From contig CACJNL010000005.1 in NCBI GenBank assembly GCA_902594815.1, positions 1 to 64,000 on the forward strand: 64,000 bases of DNA, in the 5' to 3' direction. The notes under the pieces are model-generated. The model made no database searches. It had not been told where the DNA came from and worked only from the letters and a program-made list of their open reading frames with translations. Shown here piece after piece: positions 18,286 to 27,226 of the stretch (the stretch's first letter is position 1; each line of letters starts with the position of its first letter). Origin of the DNA: an uncultured Alphaproteobacteria bacterium (GTDB taxonomy: Bacteria; Pseudomonadota; Alphaproteobacteria; HIMB59; GCA-002718135). The position numbers were made by a program, and so were the translations under genes.

Positions 18286-19223
18286 TTGTATACTTCAAGT
18301 GTGCCTCTAGAGTCCCTAATTTTACTACAAAAACGTCCTCTATAGTACTCTCTATTTAATTTTTCAGTAGCGCTAAATTTAGAATTAATCTTGCCAAGCA
18401 TAATTTTTAGTTTGAATTTTTCTTTTTGTATAATTTTTTGTTGATCTTTCTTGCTTATGCTTGCAAAATCACTTAATTGTTTTAGCTCCTTGGAATTAAT
18501 AGATACTATTCCATCCCTTGTTTTCAATTTGTCTAACACTGTAAAATGTCTTTCAATAATTTTAGCTCCCAAAAATATAGCGTATAAGGTTGGTATTAAT
18601 CCATATTGCATTACTGAAGTATGGTCACTGTAACCAATATGCTTAGAATATTTAGATAGAAATTTCATTCTATTTAAGTTTAGACTTTTTAATTGAGTAG
18701 GATATTCTGTTACGCAATGTAGAAATGAAAAACTATTTTTGTTAAATATTTTTGAAGTATTAATTATTTCACTATTATAACTTGCTCCAGTAGAAATATA
18801 AATATGCTTGAATTTATTTTTTAATTCTCTTAACATCTGATATGATGCACAGTCATAACTGGCTATTTTTAATTCTTCAAATCCCAAGGATAATATCTCA
18901 TCAATATCTTGTCTTGCAAAACATGTGGTAAGAGGGATAACATTATATGTTTTGCATAATTTTATAAATTTTTTTAAATCATTTTTTTTTAATTCAAGTC
19001 TTTTTAATCTTTTAAACTCATCTTTATAATTTCTTTTAATAGCAAGTATTTTGTTATTTTGTATTAAGCCTTTTTCAAATTGTGATCTAAAAGATAATCT
19101 ATCTGCGTAAATATGCTGAACTTTAACATGGGTCGCACCATTTTTAGCCGCCTCAACAACTTGTTTTTCTAAAACTCTCATATTGCCATTATGATTTTGA
19201 CAAAGTTCAGCTATTATTTTCAT
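18261..19223 (-). CDS. neuB: N-acetylneuraminate/pseudaminate/legionaminate synthase (NeuB family)
   Basis: A 320-residue NeuB-family TIM barrel that condenses phosphoenolpyruvate with an amino-hexose. Visible family features are the start IIAELCQNHNG, VKVQ, KIASYD, YISTG, FLHCVTEYPT, GYSDHT and IERHFT. The C-terminal part is short: family members usually add an SAF (antifreeze-like) domain of about 60 residues that reaches into the partner active site. Here only about 30 residues follow the STKFSATEK-like linker (KFSATEKLN, then YRGRFCSKI). The stop overlaps the next gene, and the start overlaps the CBS-dehydrogenase stop by 4 bases. Assignment is firm to family, open as to which nonulosonate. 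Confidence 0.82.
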   Translation of the reverse strand: MKIIAELCQNHNGNMRVLEKQVVEAAKNGATHVKVQHIYADRLSFRSQFEKGLIQNNKILAIKRNYKDEFKRLKRLELKKNDLKKFIKLCKTYNVIPLTTCFARQDIDEILSLGFEELKIASYDCASYQMLRELKNKFKHIYISTGASYNSEIINTSKIFNKNSFSFLHCVTEYPTQLKSLNLNRMKFLSKYSKHIGYSDHTSVMQYGLIPTLYAIFLGAKIIERHFTVLDKLKTRDGIVSINSKELKQLSDFASISKKDQQKIIQKEKFKLKIMLGKINSKFSATEKLNREYYRGRFCSKIRDSRGTLEVYNWEETPLT

Positions 19224-20962
19224 AAATTTTTTCCTAAGTTTATGTAATTTAAATTCTTGTTTTCAAGACTCTTAAGATAATTAAAATTATTCCAACCGTC
19301 AAAAAATGCTTTAACTTTATTTTTTTGTAACCATTTTGAAAAGTCTAATTCTTGATGTTTATTATCATTGTTCATAGAAAAAATAATATCATACTTTGGA
19401 TTTATTTCATTATTTGGAAATTTGACAATATTAATTTTATAATTGATTAAATCATTTTTGAGAACATAATTATCAAAAGCATCAATTTTAGTATTAAATT
19501 TAACAATTGAATTGATTAGCTTGATTGAAACACTCTCTCTAATATCTGAGGTTGGCGGGCTTCCTTTAAATGCTAATCCTAAAACTAATACATTAATACT
19601 TTTTTTATTTTTAAGGTATTTTTCTTTGAATTCTTTAAAAATTTTAATTGGATAATCTTCGATTTTTTTATTTATTTTTCGAGAAATTCTGCCAAAAGAC
19701 GGTGAATAGAATTTTTTTTGCATTTTCGTTGAAAACAAATATGGATCTTTTGATAAGCAGTAACCTCCAACACCTGGTGATGGTTGTGGAATATTTGCCC
19801 TGTTATAACCTTCGTTTGTTTGTTTAATAATTTTATTTGAGTCAATATTATAATTACTACAAATCATGGCAACTTCATTTGAAAATGCAAAATTCATATC
19901 TCTATAAGTATTACACATAAGTTTAGCTAGTTCAGCTGCTTCTATTGTTTCAGTTGCGATAACAGAGTCACAAAAATTATTAAAGTAGTTTTGCCCTCGC
20001 TTCAAACAATTATCAGAATAACCTCCAATAATTTGAGGAATTTCGTATAATTCTTTAAGTGCATTCCCTTCAATAGTTCTTTCTGGAGCCATTAAGTAAA
20101 AAAAATCTTCTCCACATTTAAGCTTAGAAATTTTTTCCAGTAAAGGCACAAATATTTTTCTTGATGAACCTAATGGTATTGTTGATCTCATAAAAATCAT
20201 TGTTTGAGATGTAATTTTTTTTCCTATTTGGCTTAATACATTTATTAATTCTTTGTATATAGGTTGTTTTGTTTTTTCATTGACAGGAGTGCCAACTGAA
20301 ATAATGTAAATATTATGTCTTAATTTCGAAAAAGAGGAATTAAAATTTATGTTATTTGATGAAATGCTCTTTTTTAAATTTGAGTAAAGACCTTCTTCAT
20401 AAAAAGATATTTTTGCTTTTTTATAATCTGCAATTAATTTAATATTTTTATCAAAGCCATCAACGGTTACTCCTTTATTAGCTAGATGAATAGCTAATGT
20501 TATACCAACAAATCCAAGACCTATTACATTAGTATTACAATCAGAAACTAATGAATAATCGATTTCTTTTTGTTTTGTCGGTAAAATTCCAATAAATTCA
20601 TTTTTAGTATTTACTACAAAAATTTCATTAATTATTAAATTTTTATTTTGGCTACGTATTTTTTTTAATTTAGCGTAAAAATTTTTTTTCAAAAATGACT
20701 CATAAATTTTAACTGGTTTAATATTCATGAATTCTTTAACAGTTGAATTTGATTTCAATGATTTATTTGCCAAATAATTTTTAATATCTCCATTAGTAAT
20801 GCTGCCAACTAGAGTATTTTTGTTTAAAACAGGAATTATTGGTAAACTATTAATTTTTTTATACTTTTTAAAATGATTATATCTTTTGAATAAACTACTT
20901 ATTGTCTCATTTGGATTTGTTTGGATTAAATTTTCTTTTTTAATTAGTGGGTTTATTTTCAT
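19220..20962 (-). CDS. CBS-pair fused to UDP-sugar 6-dehydrogenase
   Basis: A 580-residue two-part protein. Residues 1-130 form a CBS-domain pair, with the repeated signature strand at 51-60 (LVGSITNGDI) and again at 122-127 (EFIGIL). Residues about 143-570 are a UDP-glucose/GDP-mannose dehydrogenase: GLGFVG (148-153), VGTPVNE, a LMAPERTIEG segment and catalytic Cys402 in GGYCLSKDP. Dehydrogenases of this family usually have about 430 residues and no CBS part. CBS pairs bind adenine nucleotides and regulate. In legionaminate loci a CBS pair is instead fused to a nucleotidyltransferase. The gene sits 4 bases overlapped with neuB and 6 bases after the acyltransferase stop. Confidence 0.85.
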   Translation of the reverse strand: MKINPLIKKENLIQTNPNETISSLFKRYNHFKKYKKINSLPIIPVLNKNTLVGSITNGDIKNYLANKSLKSNSTVKEFMNIKPVKIYESFLKKNFYAKLKKIRSQNKNLIINEIFVVNTKNEFIGILPTKQKEIDYSLVSDCNTNVIGLGFVGITLAIHLANKGVTVDGFDKNIKLIADYKKAKISFYEEGLYSNLKKSISSNNINFNSSFSKLRHNIYIISVGTPVNEKTKQPIYKELINVLSQIGKKITSQTMIFMRSTIPLGSSRKIFVPLLEKISKLKCGEDFFYLMAPERTIEGNALKELYEIPQIIGGYSDNCLKRGQNYFNNFCDSVIATETIEAAELAKLMCNTYRDMNFAFSNEVAMICSNYNIDSNKIIKQTNEGYNRANIPQPSPGVGGYCLSKDPYLFSTKMQKKFYSPSFGRISRKINKKIEDYPIKIFKEFKEKYLKNKKSINVLVLGLAFKGSPPTSDIRESVSIKLINSIVKFNTKIDAFDNYVLKNDLINYKINIVKFPNNEINPKYDIIFSMNNDNKHQELDFSKWLQKNKVKAFFDGWNNFNYLKSLENKNLNYINLGKNL

Positions 20963-20968
20963 AATTTT

Positions 20969-22990
20969 TTAATCTAATTGTTCTAATACTTCTATAATTT
21001 CATCAAACATCTGAACTGACATGTAGTCTGAAAAATGATAATCATCTGAATAATAAATATTTGAGAGATCATGCATATAACAATATTTACTATCACAAAT
21101 TAATTTGTGGGGATAATATCGTATTAAATTAGGATTATCAATACTATCATAGATGTCAAAGATTTCTTTGTTTCTATTAAAATACAAATCTATTGGATAG
21201 TGTAATTTATTTTCATTAAATAATTTTTTTATTTCTTTTTTGTCTGTTTTAAAGTTTATTTGCTTTCTTAAAAACTTCATTAGTTCATCAGGCACATGCC
21301 ATCCTGGTTCAGGTGTTGGGTAAACGATAATAACTCTATTATTTTGTAATAGCTCAATGATATTTTTTTTGATATTTTTTTTTAATAATTCTTTATCATT
21401 TATATATTTATTGTCTTTTTTATATCCCAGGTAGCTCTTTATATTTTTTTCACTTCCACCTTTATTGTTGTTAAAACCCTTATTGTTAAGGAAAAGTGTA
21501 TATCTGCCAGCTAATATGATATCTGAATTTTTTGTTTTTTGAATTATTTCAAATCTTTCATTCTGTTTGTTTGTATTACAACCAAGAATTAGCTCCTTAT
21601 TTTTAATTTTAAGTCTTGAATAATTTTTAATATATGGACAACCAGGTGAGTTCAAACTTTTGAAATTTAAATTTTTAGAATTAGCATAATTCAAGAAAAG
21701 TTTTTCCAAATTAAACATTGTTGAATCACCTAAAAGGAAAATTTTTTCTGTGTTGTTTTTAGCAATGTTTTCACACTCTATTTCTTCACAGCGATAACTT
21801 CTTTTTTTACTATCATCAATAGCGTTTATCAAATCATTAAATCTAGTTTTATATCCATTTTGTTGAAGAATTGATAATGAAAAAGCAAAAATAATAGTAA
21901 CAAAAAAAAATAAAAGAATAAAAAAAAATCTAGTTTTAATAATATTAAAATTTCTAAAAGGTTGCTCAATAAAATTATAAGATATTATTGCAATAAATAG
22001 ACTCAAAATAATTAATATAATTTTAAAAAATAAATTTGGCTCATCAAACAAATAAAAGCCAAATACAAAAATTACATGATGAATTAAATATAATGAAAAG
22101 GATATTAGTCCAATAAATATTGAAATTTTATTTGTTAATATAGAAAATACAATATTATTTTTTTTTATAGAAATAATTATCAAGCATGTTAGTAAAATTG
22201 GAATAAAAGTAATTAAAGACGGATGTTTTGTATTATCAGAGAAAATAAATAAACATAATATTAATCCAATAAAGGAAACAAAAGAGATTGAATTACTATA
22301 ATTTTTAAAAATATTATTATGACTCAAATTGATATAAAAAGATAAAATTATACCAGCTGTAATTTCCCATCCTCTAGAGGGTAATAAATAAAAAGCTGCT
22401 TCTTCGAAATTATTACTTCCTATATGTGTCAAAAATAAACTAATAAAAAAAAATATTATTAGTATGATTAAAATATTTTTTTGATTTTTTAAAAATTTAA
22501 AAGCTAACAATAAAAAAATTGGAAAAAATATATAAAACTGCTCTTCAACAGACAGAGTCCACAAATGAAGAAGAGGTAATGATTTAGCTTCTTCAGAAAT
22601 ATAACTAACTTCGTTTATATAAAAAAAATGATTAGCGTTAAAAATAATTGAGCTAATTACTGATTTTGCAAAAAAAACAAATTCTGATGGAAGTAAAAAA
22701 AACCATCCTAAAATTGAACCTAATATTAAAGTAAATACAAGAGCTGGAAAAATTCTTCTTAATCTTCTTTCATAAAAAAAAATAATTGAAATTTTATTTT
22801 GTAATTTAAATTCTCGTAAAAGTAATGTTGAAATTATAAATCCAGAAATTACAAAAAAAATATCAACTCCCAAGTAGCCACCTTGCAATAGAGTAAAGTC
22901 ATATAAAGTAATTTCTGCATGATATATAACCACAGAAACTATTGCTAATGCTCTAAGCCCATCTATTTCAGGTTTGTAATTACTTCTCAT
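20969..22990 (-). CDS. OafA/YrhL-type acyltransferase 3 with C-terminal SGNH domain
   Basis: A 673-residue fusion protein of the OafA type. Residues about 1-370 are the acyltransferase-3 membrane domain, beginning YKPEIDGLRALAIVSV with the family's Asp-Gly-Leu-Arg-Ala and the catalytic-region His in VVIYHAE. About ten transmembrane helices follow. The rest is an extracytoplasmic SGNH domain with GDS (421-423) as the nucleophile block and D-x-x-H (Asp649-His652). Such proteins O-acetylate surface polysaccharide at the outer face of the inner membrane. It is the first gene of the left-going nonulosonate operon and is divergent from a sulfotransferase, with a 55-base gap between them. Confidence 0.88.
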   Translation of the reverse strand: MRSNYKPEIDGLRALAIVSVVIYHAEITLYDFTLLQGGYLGVDIFFVISGFIISTLLLREFKLQNKISIIFFYERRLRRIFPALVFTLILGSILGWFFLLPSEFVFFAKSVISSIIFNANHFFYINEVSYISEEAKSLPLLHLWTLSVEEQFYIFFPIFLLLAFKFLKNQKNILIILIIFFFISLFLTHIGSNNFEEAAFYLLPSRGWEITAGIILSFYINLSHNNIFKNYSNSISFVSFIGLILCLFIFSDNTKHPSLITFIPILLTCLIIISIKKNNIVFSILTNKISIFIGLISFSLYLIHHVIFVFGFYLFDEPNLFFKIILIILSLFIAIISYNFIEQPFRNFNIIKTRFFFILLFFFVTIIFAFSLSILQQNGYKTRFNDLINAIDDSKKRSYRCEEIECENIAKNNTEKIFLLGDSTMFNLEKLFLNYANSKNLNFKSLNSPGCPYIKNYSRLKIKNKELILGCNTNKQNERFEIIQKTKNSDIILAGRYTLFLNNKGFNNNKGGSEKNIKSYLGYKKDNKYINDKELLKKNIKKNIIELLQNNRVIIVYPTPEPGWHVPDELMKFLRKQINFKTDKKEIKKLFNENKLHYPIDLYFNRNKEIFDIYDSIDNPNLIRYYPHKLICDSKYCYMHDLSNIYYSDDYHFSDYMSVQMFDEIIEVLEQLD

Positions 22991-22999
22991 AATTTTGTA

Positions 23000-23031
23000 A
23001 TAACTATTTTTTTAACTTATTAAATAGTTAT
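23000..23031. promoter_or_regulatory. Inverted repeat in a divergent intergenic gap, candidate operator
   Basis: A perfect 10-base inverted repeat (ATAACTATTT at 23000-23009 and AAATAGTTAT at 23022-23031) with a 12-base spacer. It lies in the 55-base gap between the divergently transcribed acyltransferase gene (start 22990) and the sulfotransferase gene (start 23046). Promoters for both directions must lie in this gap, so the repeat may bind a shared regulator. It is AT-only apart from two positions per arm, so chance is a real alternative. Confidence 0.35.
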
Positions 23032-23045
23032 GTTATATTAGTATT

Positions 23046-23972
23046 ATGAAATTATATATTCATATTGGATTTCCAAATACTGCTTCCTCAACTCTACAAT
23101 CTATATTTATGACTCATAAAAATATTAATTATTTTGGAAAAAACTTAAAAAAAATGCCAGAGTTAAACAACGCTCTAAAAAGCATCCTTTTTGCTAATGA
23201 TACACAATTTAATAATAATCAAAATAAAATTAAAGAAGCAATTCGTTCACAAATGCAAGATAATTCAAAAATAAACATTTTATCAAGTGAAGTTTTTTTG
23301 AGTCCTTATCATATTTATAAATCTGATTTAAGGTTAGTTCATAAAAGGTTATTTTCTGTTCTTTCGAATATAAATGAGATTAGTAGTTTAAAATTGATAA
23401 TCATTTATAGAGATCAACTTGATACATTAATAAGAAGAAATTCTTGGGGTTTATCAGGGTATGTAAAGTTTAAAAATCATTTAGCTCTTAAGTTAAGAAA
23501 AAATAAAATATCTCGACAAGAACACAATGTTTATGAAAGCCTTAAATATGATAATCTTTACTATTTATTAAAAAATATATATGGAAGTAATGAAGTCAAG
23601 TTTTTTAAATATGAAGATATTTTTGTAAATTATTTTCATGTTAAAAAATTTTCCGATTATCTTTCTTTAGACGAAAATGAATTAAAAAATTATTTTATAA
23701 GTGTTAAAATAAATAAAACAAAAGTAATTAAAAATAAAATTGTAATTAAAAATAAAACAATTAATTTTTTTAATAAATTAATTAAGTCTTTTAACTTAGG
23801 CTATAATATTATTTATTTTATTTTTTTTTATAGACTATTTGCTATCATAACATTGAAAAAATTTTTATTTAAAAAAAAGTTAATTTTTAATATAACTAAC
23901 AAAGAGAAAAATATTATTAAAAATTATTATAAAATTTCTAATTTAAATTTTAAGAAAATTGTAAATGAATAA
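23046..23972 (+). CDS. Sulfotransferase-like protein
   Basis: A 308-residue protein that opens with a P-loop-like PAPS-binding segment, HIGFPNTASST (6-16). The Ser/Thr pair is where carbohydrate sulfotransferases have their 5'-phosphosulfate loop. A 3'-phosphate segment follows further on (LIIIYRDQLDTLIRR, near 118-130). It would transfer sulfate from PAPS to a sugar hydroxyl. The C-terminal ~70 residues contain a hydrophobic stretch, suggesting membrane association. It overlaps a second sulfotransferase gene by 8 bases. Sequence support is moderate because the central part is divergent. Confidence 0.65.
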   Translation: MKLYIHIGFPNTASSTLQSIFMTHKNINYFGKNLKKMPELNNALKSILFANDTQFNNNQNKIKEAIRSQMQDNSKINILSSEVFLSPYHIYKSDLRLVHKRLFSVLSNINEISSLKLIIIYRDQLDTLIRRNSWGLSGYVKFKNHLALKLRKNKISRQEHNVYESLKYDNLYYLLKNIYGSNEVKFFKYEDIFVNYFHVKKFSDYLSLDENELKNYFISVKINKTKVIKNKIVIKNKTINFFNKLIKSFNLGYNIIYFIFFYRLFAIITLKKFLFKKKLIFNITNKEKNIIKNYYKISNLNFKKIVNE

Positions 23973-24942
23973 AAATAAAATTGAAAATTTTATTTTTATT
24001 GTTGGCTCACCAAGAAGTGGTACAACTCTTTTGCAGAGAATAATTGGCAATATTGAAGAATCTTTTACTATGCCAGAGACTCATATTTTCAATGTTATGG
24101 CTGAAAATTATTATTATGCTATTAGATCCAACAAACCGATTCAGCAGCTCAAATATCAAAAATTAATATCTTTTTTAACTTATACAAGAGTAATAAATTT
24201 TTTAAAAAAAAATGCAAATTTTGTATTAAATCAAAAAACTAAAAAAAATTTAGAAAATAAAATTAAAAAAAAAAATTTAAAACTTGAATATTTTATAAAT
24301 ACAATTTTCAATGAGTATAATGATTTAGGAGAAAAAATATGTATAGAAAAAACTCCATCCCATATTTTTTGCGTTAAAACAATAAGAGAAACAATTAAAA
24401 ATAATCTAATTCTAGCAATTATAAGAGATCCTAGAGATGCCTTTCTATCTTTTAATAAAATGTTGATAAGGCAAAAGAAAAAACCAAGATCAATATATGA
24501 ATTTTCAACAATCTGGAACTCAGTAATTACAGAAATTGAAAAACATAATTTAAATTATTTAAAATATGAAAATTTAATCGATGAACCTTTAATCACTATT
24601 AATCAATTACTTGATAAAAAAGGCTTAAAAATAAATTCAATAGAAAAGATTCCTAAAAATTTATCAACAGAAAAAGAAGTGTGGAAAAAAAATGCTTATG
24701 AAGAAATTATCAAAGATAATGTTAATAAATATAAAAATGAATTGAGTTTAAAAGAGATAAAAGAGTTTAATTATTATTGTTTAGATAATTTAAAAAAATT
24801 TCATTATGAAACTTTTGATAGTGTATTGCCAAGTTTTCCTCATAGATTATATTATAATTTCTTAAAGATCAAATATAGACTTACATTATTTAAAGAGTTA
24901 AGTAAGAGTATTTTTAATTTTGTTATCAAAAGATATGTTTAG
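23965..24942 (+). CDS. Sulfotransferase
   Basis: A 325-residue cytosolic-type sulfotransferase. The PAPS 5'-phosphosulfate loop GSPRSGTT is at 14-21 and the 3'-phosphate loop RDPRDAFLS at 154-162. Both are textbook matches. It transfers sulfate from PAPS to an acceptor, here most likely a sugar of the surface polymer given the surrounding genes. It overlaps the preceding sulfotransferase and the following aminotransferase. Two adjacent sulfotransferases suggest two sulfated positions, or sequential use. Confidence 0.82.
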   Translation: MNKNKIENFIFIVGSPRSGTTLLQRIIGNIEESFTMPETHIFNVMAENYYYAIRSNKPIQQLKYQKLISFLTYTRVINFLKKNANFVLNQKTKKNLENKIKKKNLKLEYFINTIFNEYNDLGEKICIEKTPSHIFCVKTIRETIKNNLILAIIRDPRDAFLSFNKMLIRQKKKPRSIYEFSTIWNSVITEIEKHNLNYLKYENLIDEPLITINQLLDKKGLKINSIEKIPKNLSTEKEVWKKNAYEEIIKDNVNKYKNELSLKEIKEFNYYCLDNLKKFHYETFDSVLPSFPHRLYYNFLKIKYRLTLFKELSKSIFNFVIKRYV

Positions 24943-26176
24943 TTTTTTTTCTTACAAATCAGGTTCATCTAATATGAAAGATGTTAAAATCGCCTTACAA
25001 AATATTTTTAAATTTCAAAAATATTATGATCACAAAAATATTGAAAATTACAATAAACTTTTTTCTAATTTAGCAGGTTTTAATTATGCCTATTCTTTTG
25101 GCTCAGGCAGAATGGCATTTTATAGTCTTTTAGAGTCTTTAGAAGTTAAAAAAGATGATGAGGTAATTATACCTGCTTACACATGCGTTGTTGTAGCAAA
25201 TGCAATAAAATATATTGGTGCTAAACCTATTTATGTAGATATAAATTTAAATAATTTTGGTATAGATATTAATAATCTTAAACAAAAAATTACACACAAA
25301 ACTAAGGTGATATGTGTCCAACATACATATGGAATTTATTCTGATGTTAAGGAAATAAAAAAAATAACTGAAGGTAAAGAAGTTTTTATAATTGAAGATT
25401 TAGCTCATTTATTGAATGATAAACTTACTGAAAATAATGTGGGGGTTTACTCTGATGCTTGCTACACTTCTACTGATCATACAAAAATTATCAATACTTA
25501 TTTAGGCGGTATGGCATTCACTAATAATATTGAAATTTCGAAAAAAATAAAAAAAATTTATGATAGATCAAATTTTTTATCAAGATTTAGTATTTTTAAG
25601 ATATTGTTCTCATTTATAATTGAAAATATACTTATTCATCCAAAAAATTATAAAATTGGTATTATTTTTTATAAAATATTTAGAAAGTTAAAGTTTATAT
25701 ATAATTTTAATGATGATTTAATAACTAAATTGCCTTTAAACTACCCATATCCTGCAAAATTATCAGCTCCTCAGGCTTTAATAGGTATTAATCAATTAAA
25801 TAAAATTGAAAAAAATATTCAACATAGAAAAAAAATATCAATTTTAATTAATAAATACATAAGTTGTTTTTCAATTGAATTATTAAATAATACAGGTTTG
25901 CTTCGTTACCCAGTTCTTGTTAATAATGCAAGTGACATAATGAAGATATGTCAAAATATTTTTGAAAATTCTATTTGGTTTACCACTGTTTTGCATAATA
26001 GGAAAAGTAATTTTAATATTGTTGATTATCAAATCGGAAGTTGTCCAAATGCAGAATTTGCATGTAAACATGTTATTAATTTTCCAACACATGAAAAAAT
26101 TGATATTAAGGCTGTGGAGTTGTTTTTTGAAAAATATAATTCAATTATAAATAGTAATATAATATCAATTAAATAA
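24935..26176 (+). CDS. DegT/DnrJ/EryC1 family aminotransferase-like protein
   Basis: A sugar-aminotransferase-type PLP protein of 413 residues from the ATG at 24935. A TTG at 24920 would add five residues but lengthens the overlap with the sulfotransferase to 23 bases, so I prefer the ATG. Features are SFGSGRMAFYSLLESL, DEVIIPAYTCVVVANAI, the Asp-Leu-Ala-His segment (IIEDLAHL) and the PLP lysine at residue 184 in DHTKIINTYLGGMAF. The usual 'K-x-x-x-x-G-E-G-G' motif has lost its Glu, so it is an unusual branch. It probably aminates a keto-sugar. The next gene begins directly after its stop. Confidence 0.7.
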   Translation: MFSFFSYKSGSSNMKDVKIALQNIFKFQKYYDHKNIENYNKLFSNLAGFNYAYSFGSGRMAFYSLLESLEVKKDDEVIIPAYTCVVVANAIKYIGAKPIYVDINLNNFGIDINNLKQKITHKTKVICVQHTYGIYSDVKEIKKITEGKEVFIIEDLAHLLNDKLTENNVGVYSDACYTSTDHTKIINTYLGGMAFTNNIEISKKIKKIYDRSNFLSRFSIFKILFSFIIENILIHPKNYKIGIIFYKIFRKLKFIYNFNDDLITKLPLNYPYPAKLSAPQALIGINQLNKIEKNIQHRKKISILINKYISCFSIELLNNTGLLRYPVLVNNASDIMKICQNIFENSIWFTTVLHNRKSNFNIVDYQIGSCPNAEFACKHVINFPTHEKIDIKAVELFFEKYNSIINSNIISIK

Positions 26177-27226
26177 ATGTTTAAATATTTAAGAAATAAA
26201 AATGTCTTAGTAACTGGGCATACTGGCTTTAAGGGCTCATGGTTATCGGTATGGTTAACTATGCTTGGAGCCAATGTTGCTGGGTTGTCAAATAATTCTA
26301 TTCCTGAGAGAAAAATTCTCTTTCAAAATTTAAAATTAAAAAAGAATTTTAAAATAGATTTATGTGACTTGCAAAAGGTTTCTAAATGTATCAACGAATT
26401 CAAACCTGATTTTATATTTCATTTAGCTGCACAATCTTTAGTGTCAAAATCATATGAAGTTCCTCTACTTACTTTTCAAACTAATTTAATTGGGACTCTT
26501 AACATTTTACTATCAATTAAAAATTTAAAAAAAAATTGTATTACAATATTTATAACAAGTGATAAATGCTATAAAAATGTAGAAAAAAAAGCAGGATATA
26601 AAGAAACTGATGAATTTGGAGGTAATGATATTTATAGTGCTTCTAAGGCATCAGCAGAAATATTAATAAACTCCTTTTGTAAATCATTTTTATATAAGAA
26701 AAAAAATATAAAGATTGGAATAGGTAGGGCTGGAAACGTCATCGGAGGAGATGATTGGTCTTTAGATAGGGTTGTTCCAGATTGTGTAAGGGCTTGGTCA
26801 AATAACAAACCTGCCATAATAAGAAGTCCAAATTCTACCCGTCCTTGGCAACATGTCTTAGAACCACTAAGTGGTTATCTTGTTTTAGGAGAGAAATTAT
26901 GCAAATCAACTAAGTTAAATTGTGAAGCTTTTAATTTTGGCCCAAAATATGATAATACCGTTATAGAATTAGTAAAAAAAATGTCTACTAACTGGAATGA
27001 TAAAAAATATATAATTAAAAAGAATCAGAGTTTTAAAGAAGCTCATTTATTAAGATTAAATTGTTCTAAAGCAAAAAAATTACTTGATTGGGAATCAACA
27101 CTAAATTTTGATGATACAGCAAAATTTACTATAGATTATTATAAAGAAATTTTAAAAAACAAAAAAAACAGTTATATTCTAATGCAAAAACAAATTTCTG
27201 AATTTCAAAAAAGAATGAAACATTAA
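26177..27226 (+). CDS. rfbG: CDP-glucose 4,6-dehydratase
   Basis: A 349-residue extended SDR that follows RfbG closely: GHTGFKG (14-20), LAAQSLVSKSY, TSDKCY with the catalytic Ser/Asp/Lys region, Tyr153 and Lys157 (DIYSASK), GRAGNVIGGDDWS and the RPWQHVLEPL motif specific to this group. It converts CDP-glucose to CDP-4-keto-6-deoxyglucose. The gene for CDP-glucose synthesis (rfbF) lies one gene downstream, so the pair makes a CDP-deoxysugar precursor. Its stop overlaps the next start by one base. Confidence 0.92.
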   Translation: MFKYLRNKNVLVTGHTGFKGSWLSVWLTMLGANVAGLSNNSIPERKILFQNLKLKKNFKIDLCDLQKVSKCINEFKPDFIFHLAAQSLVSKSYEVPLLTFQTNLIGTLNILLSIKNLKKNCITIFITSDKCYKNVEKKAGYKETDEFGGNDIYSASKASAEILINSFCKSFLYKKKNIKIGIGRAGNVIGGDDWSLDRVVPDCVRAWSNNKPAIIRSPNSTRPWQHVLEPLSGYLVLGEKLCKSTKLNCEAFNFGPKYDNTVIELVKKMSTNWNDKKYIIKKNQSFKEAHLLRLNCSKAKKLLDWESTLNFDDTAKFTIDYYKEILKNKKNSYILMQKQISEFQKRMKH

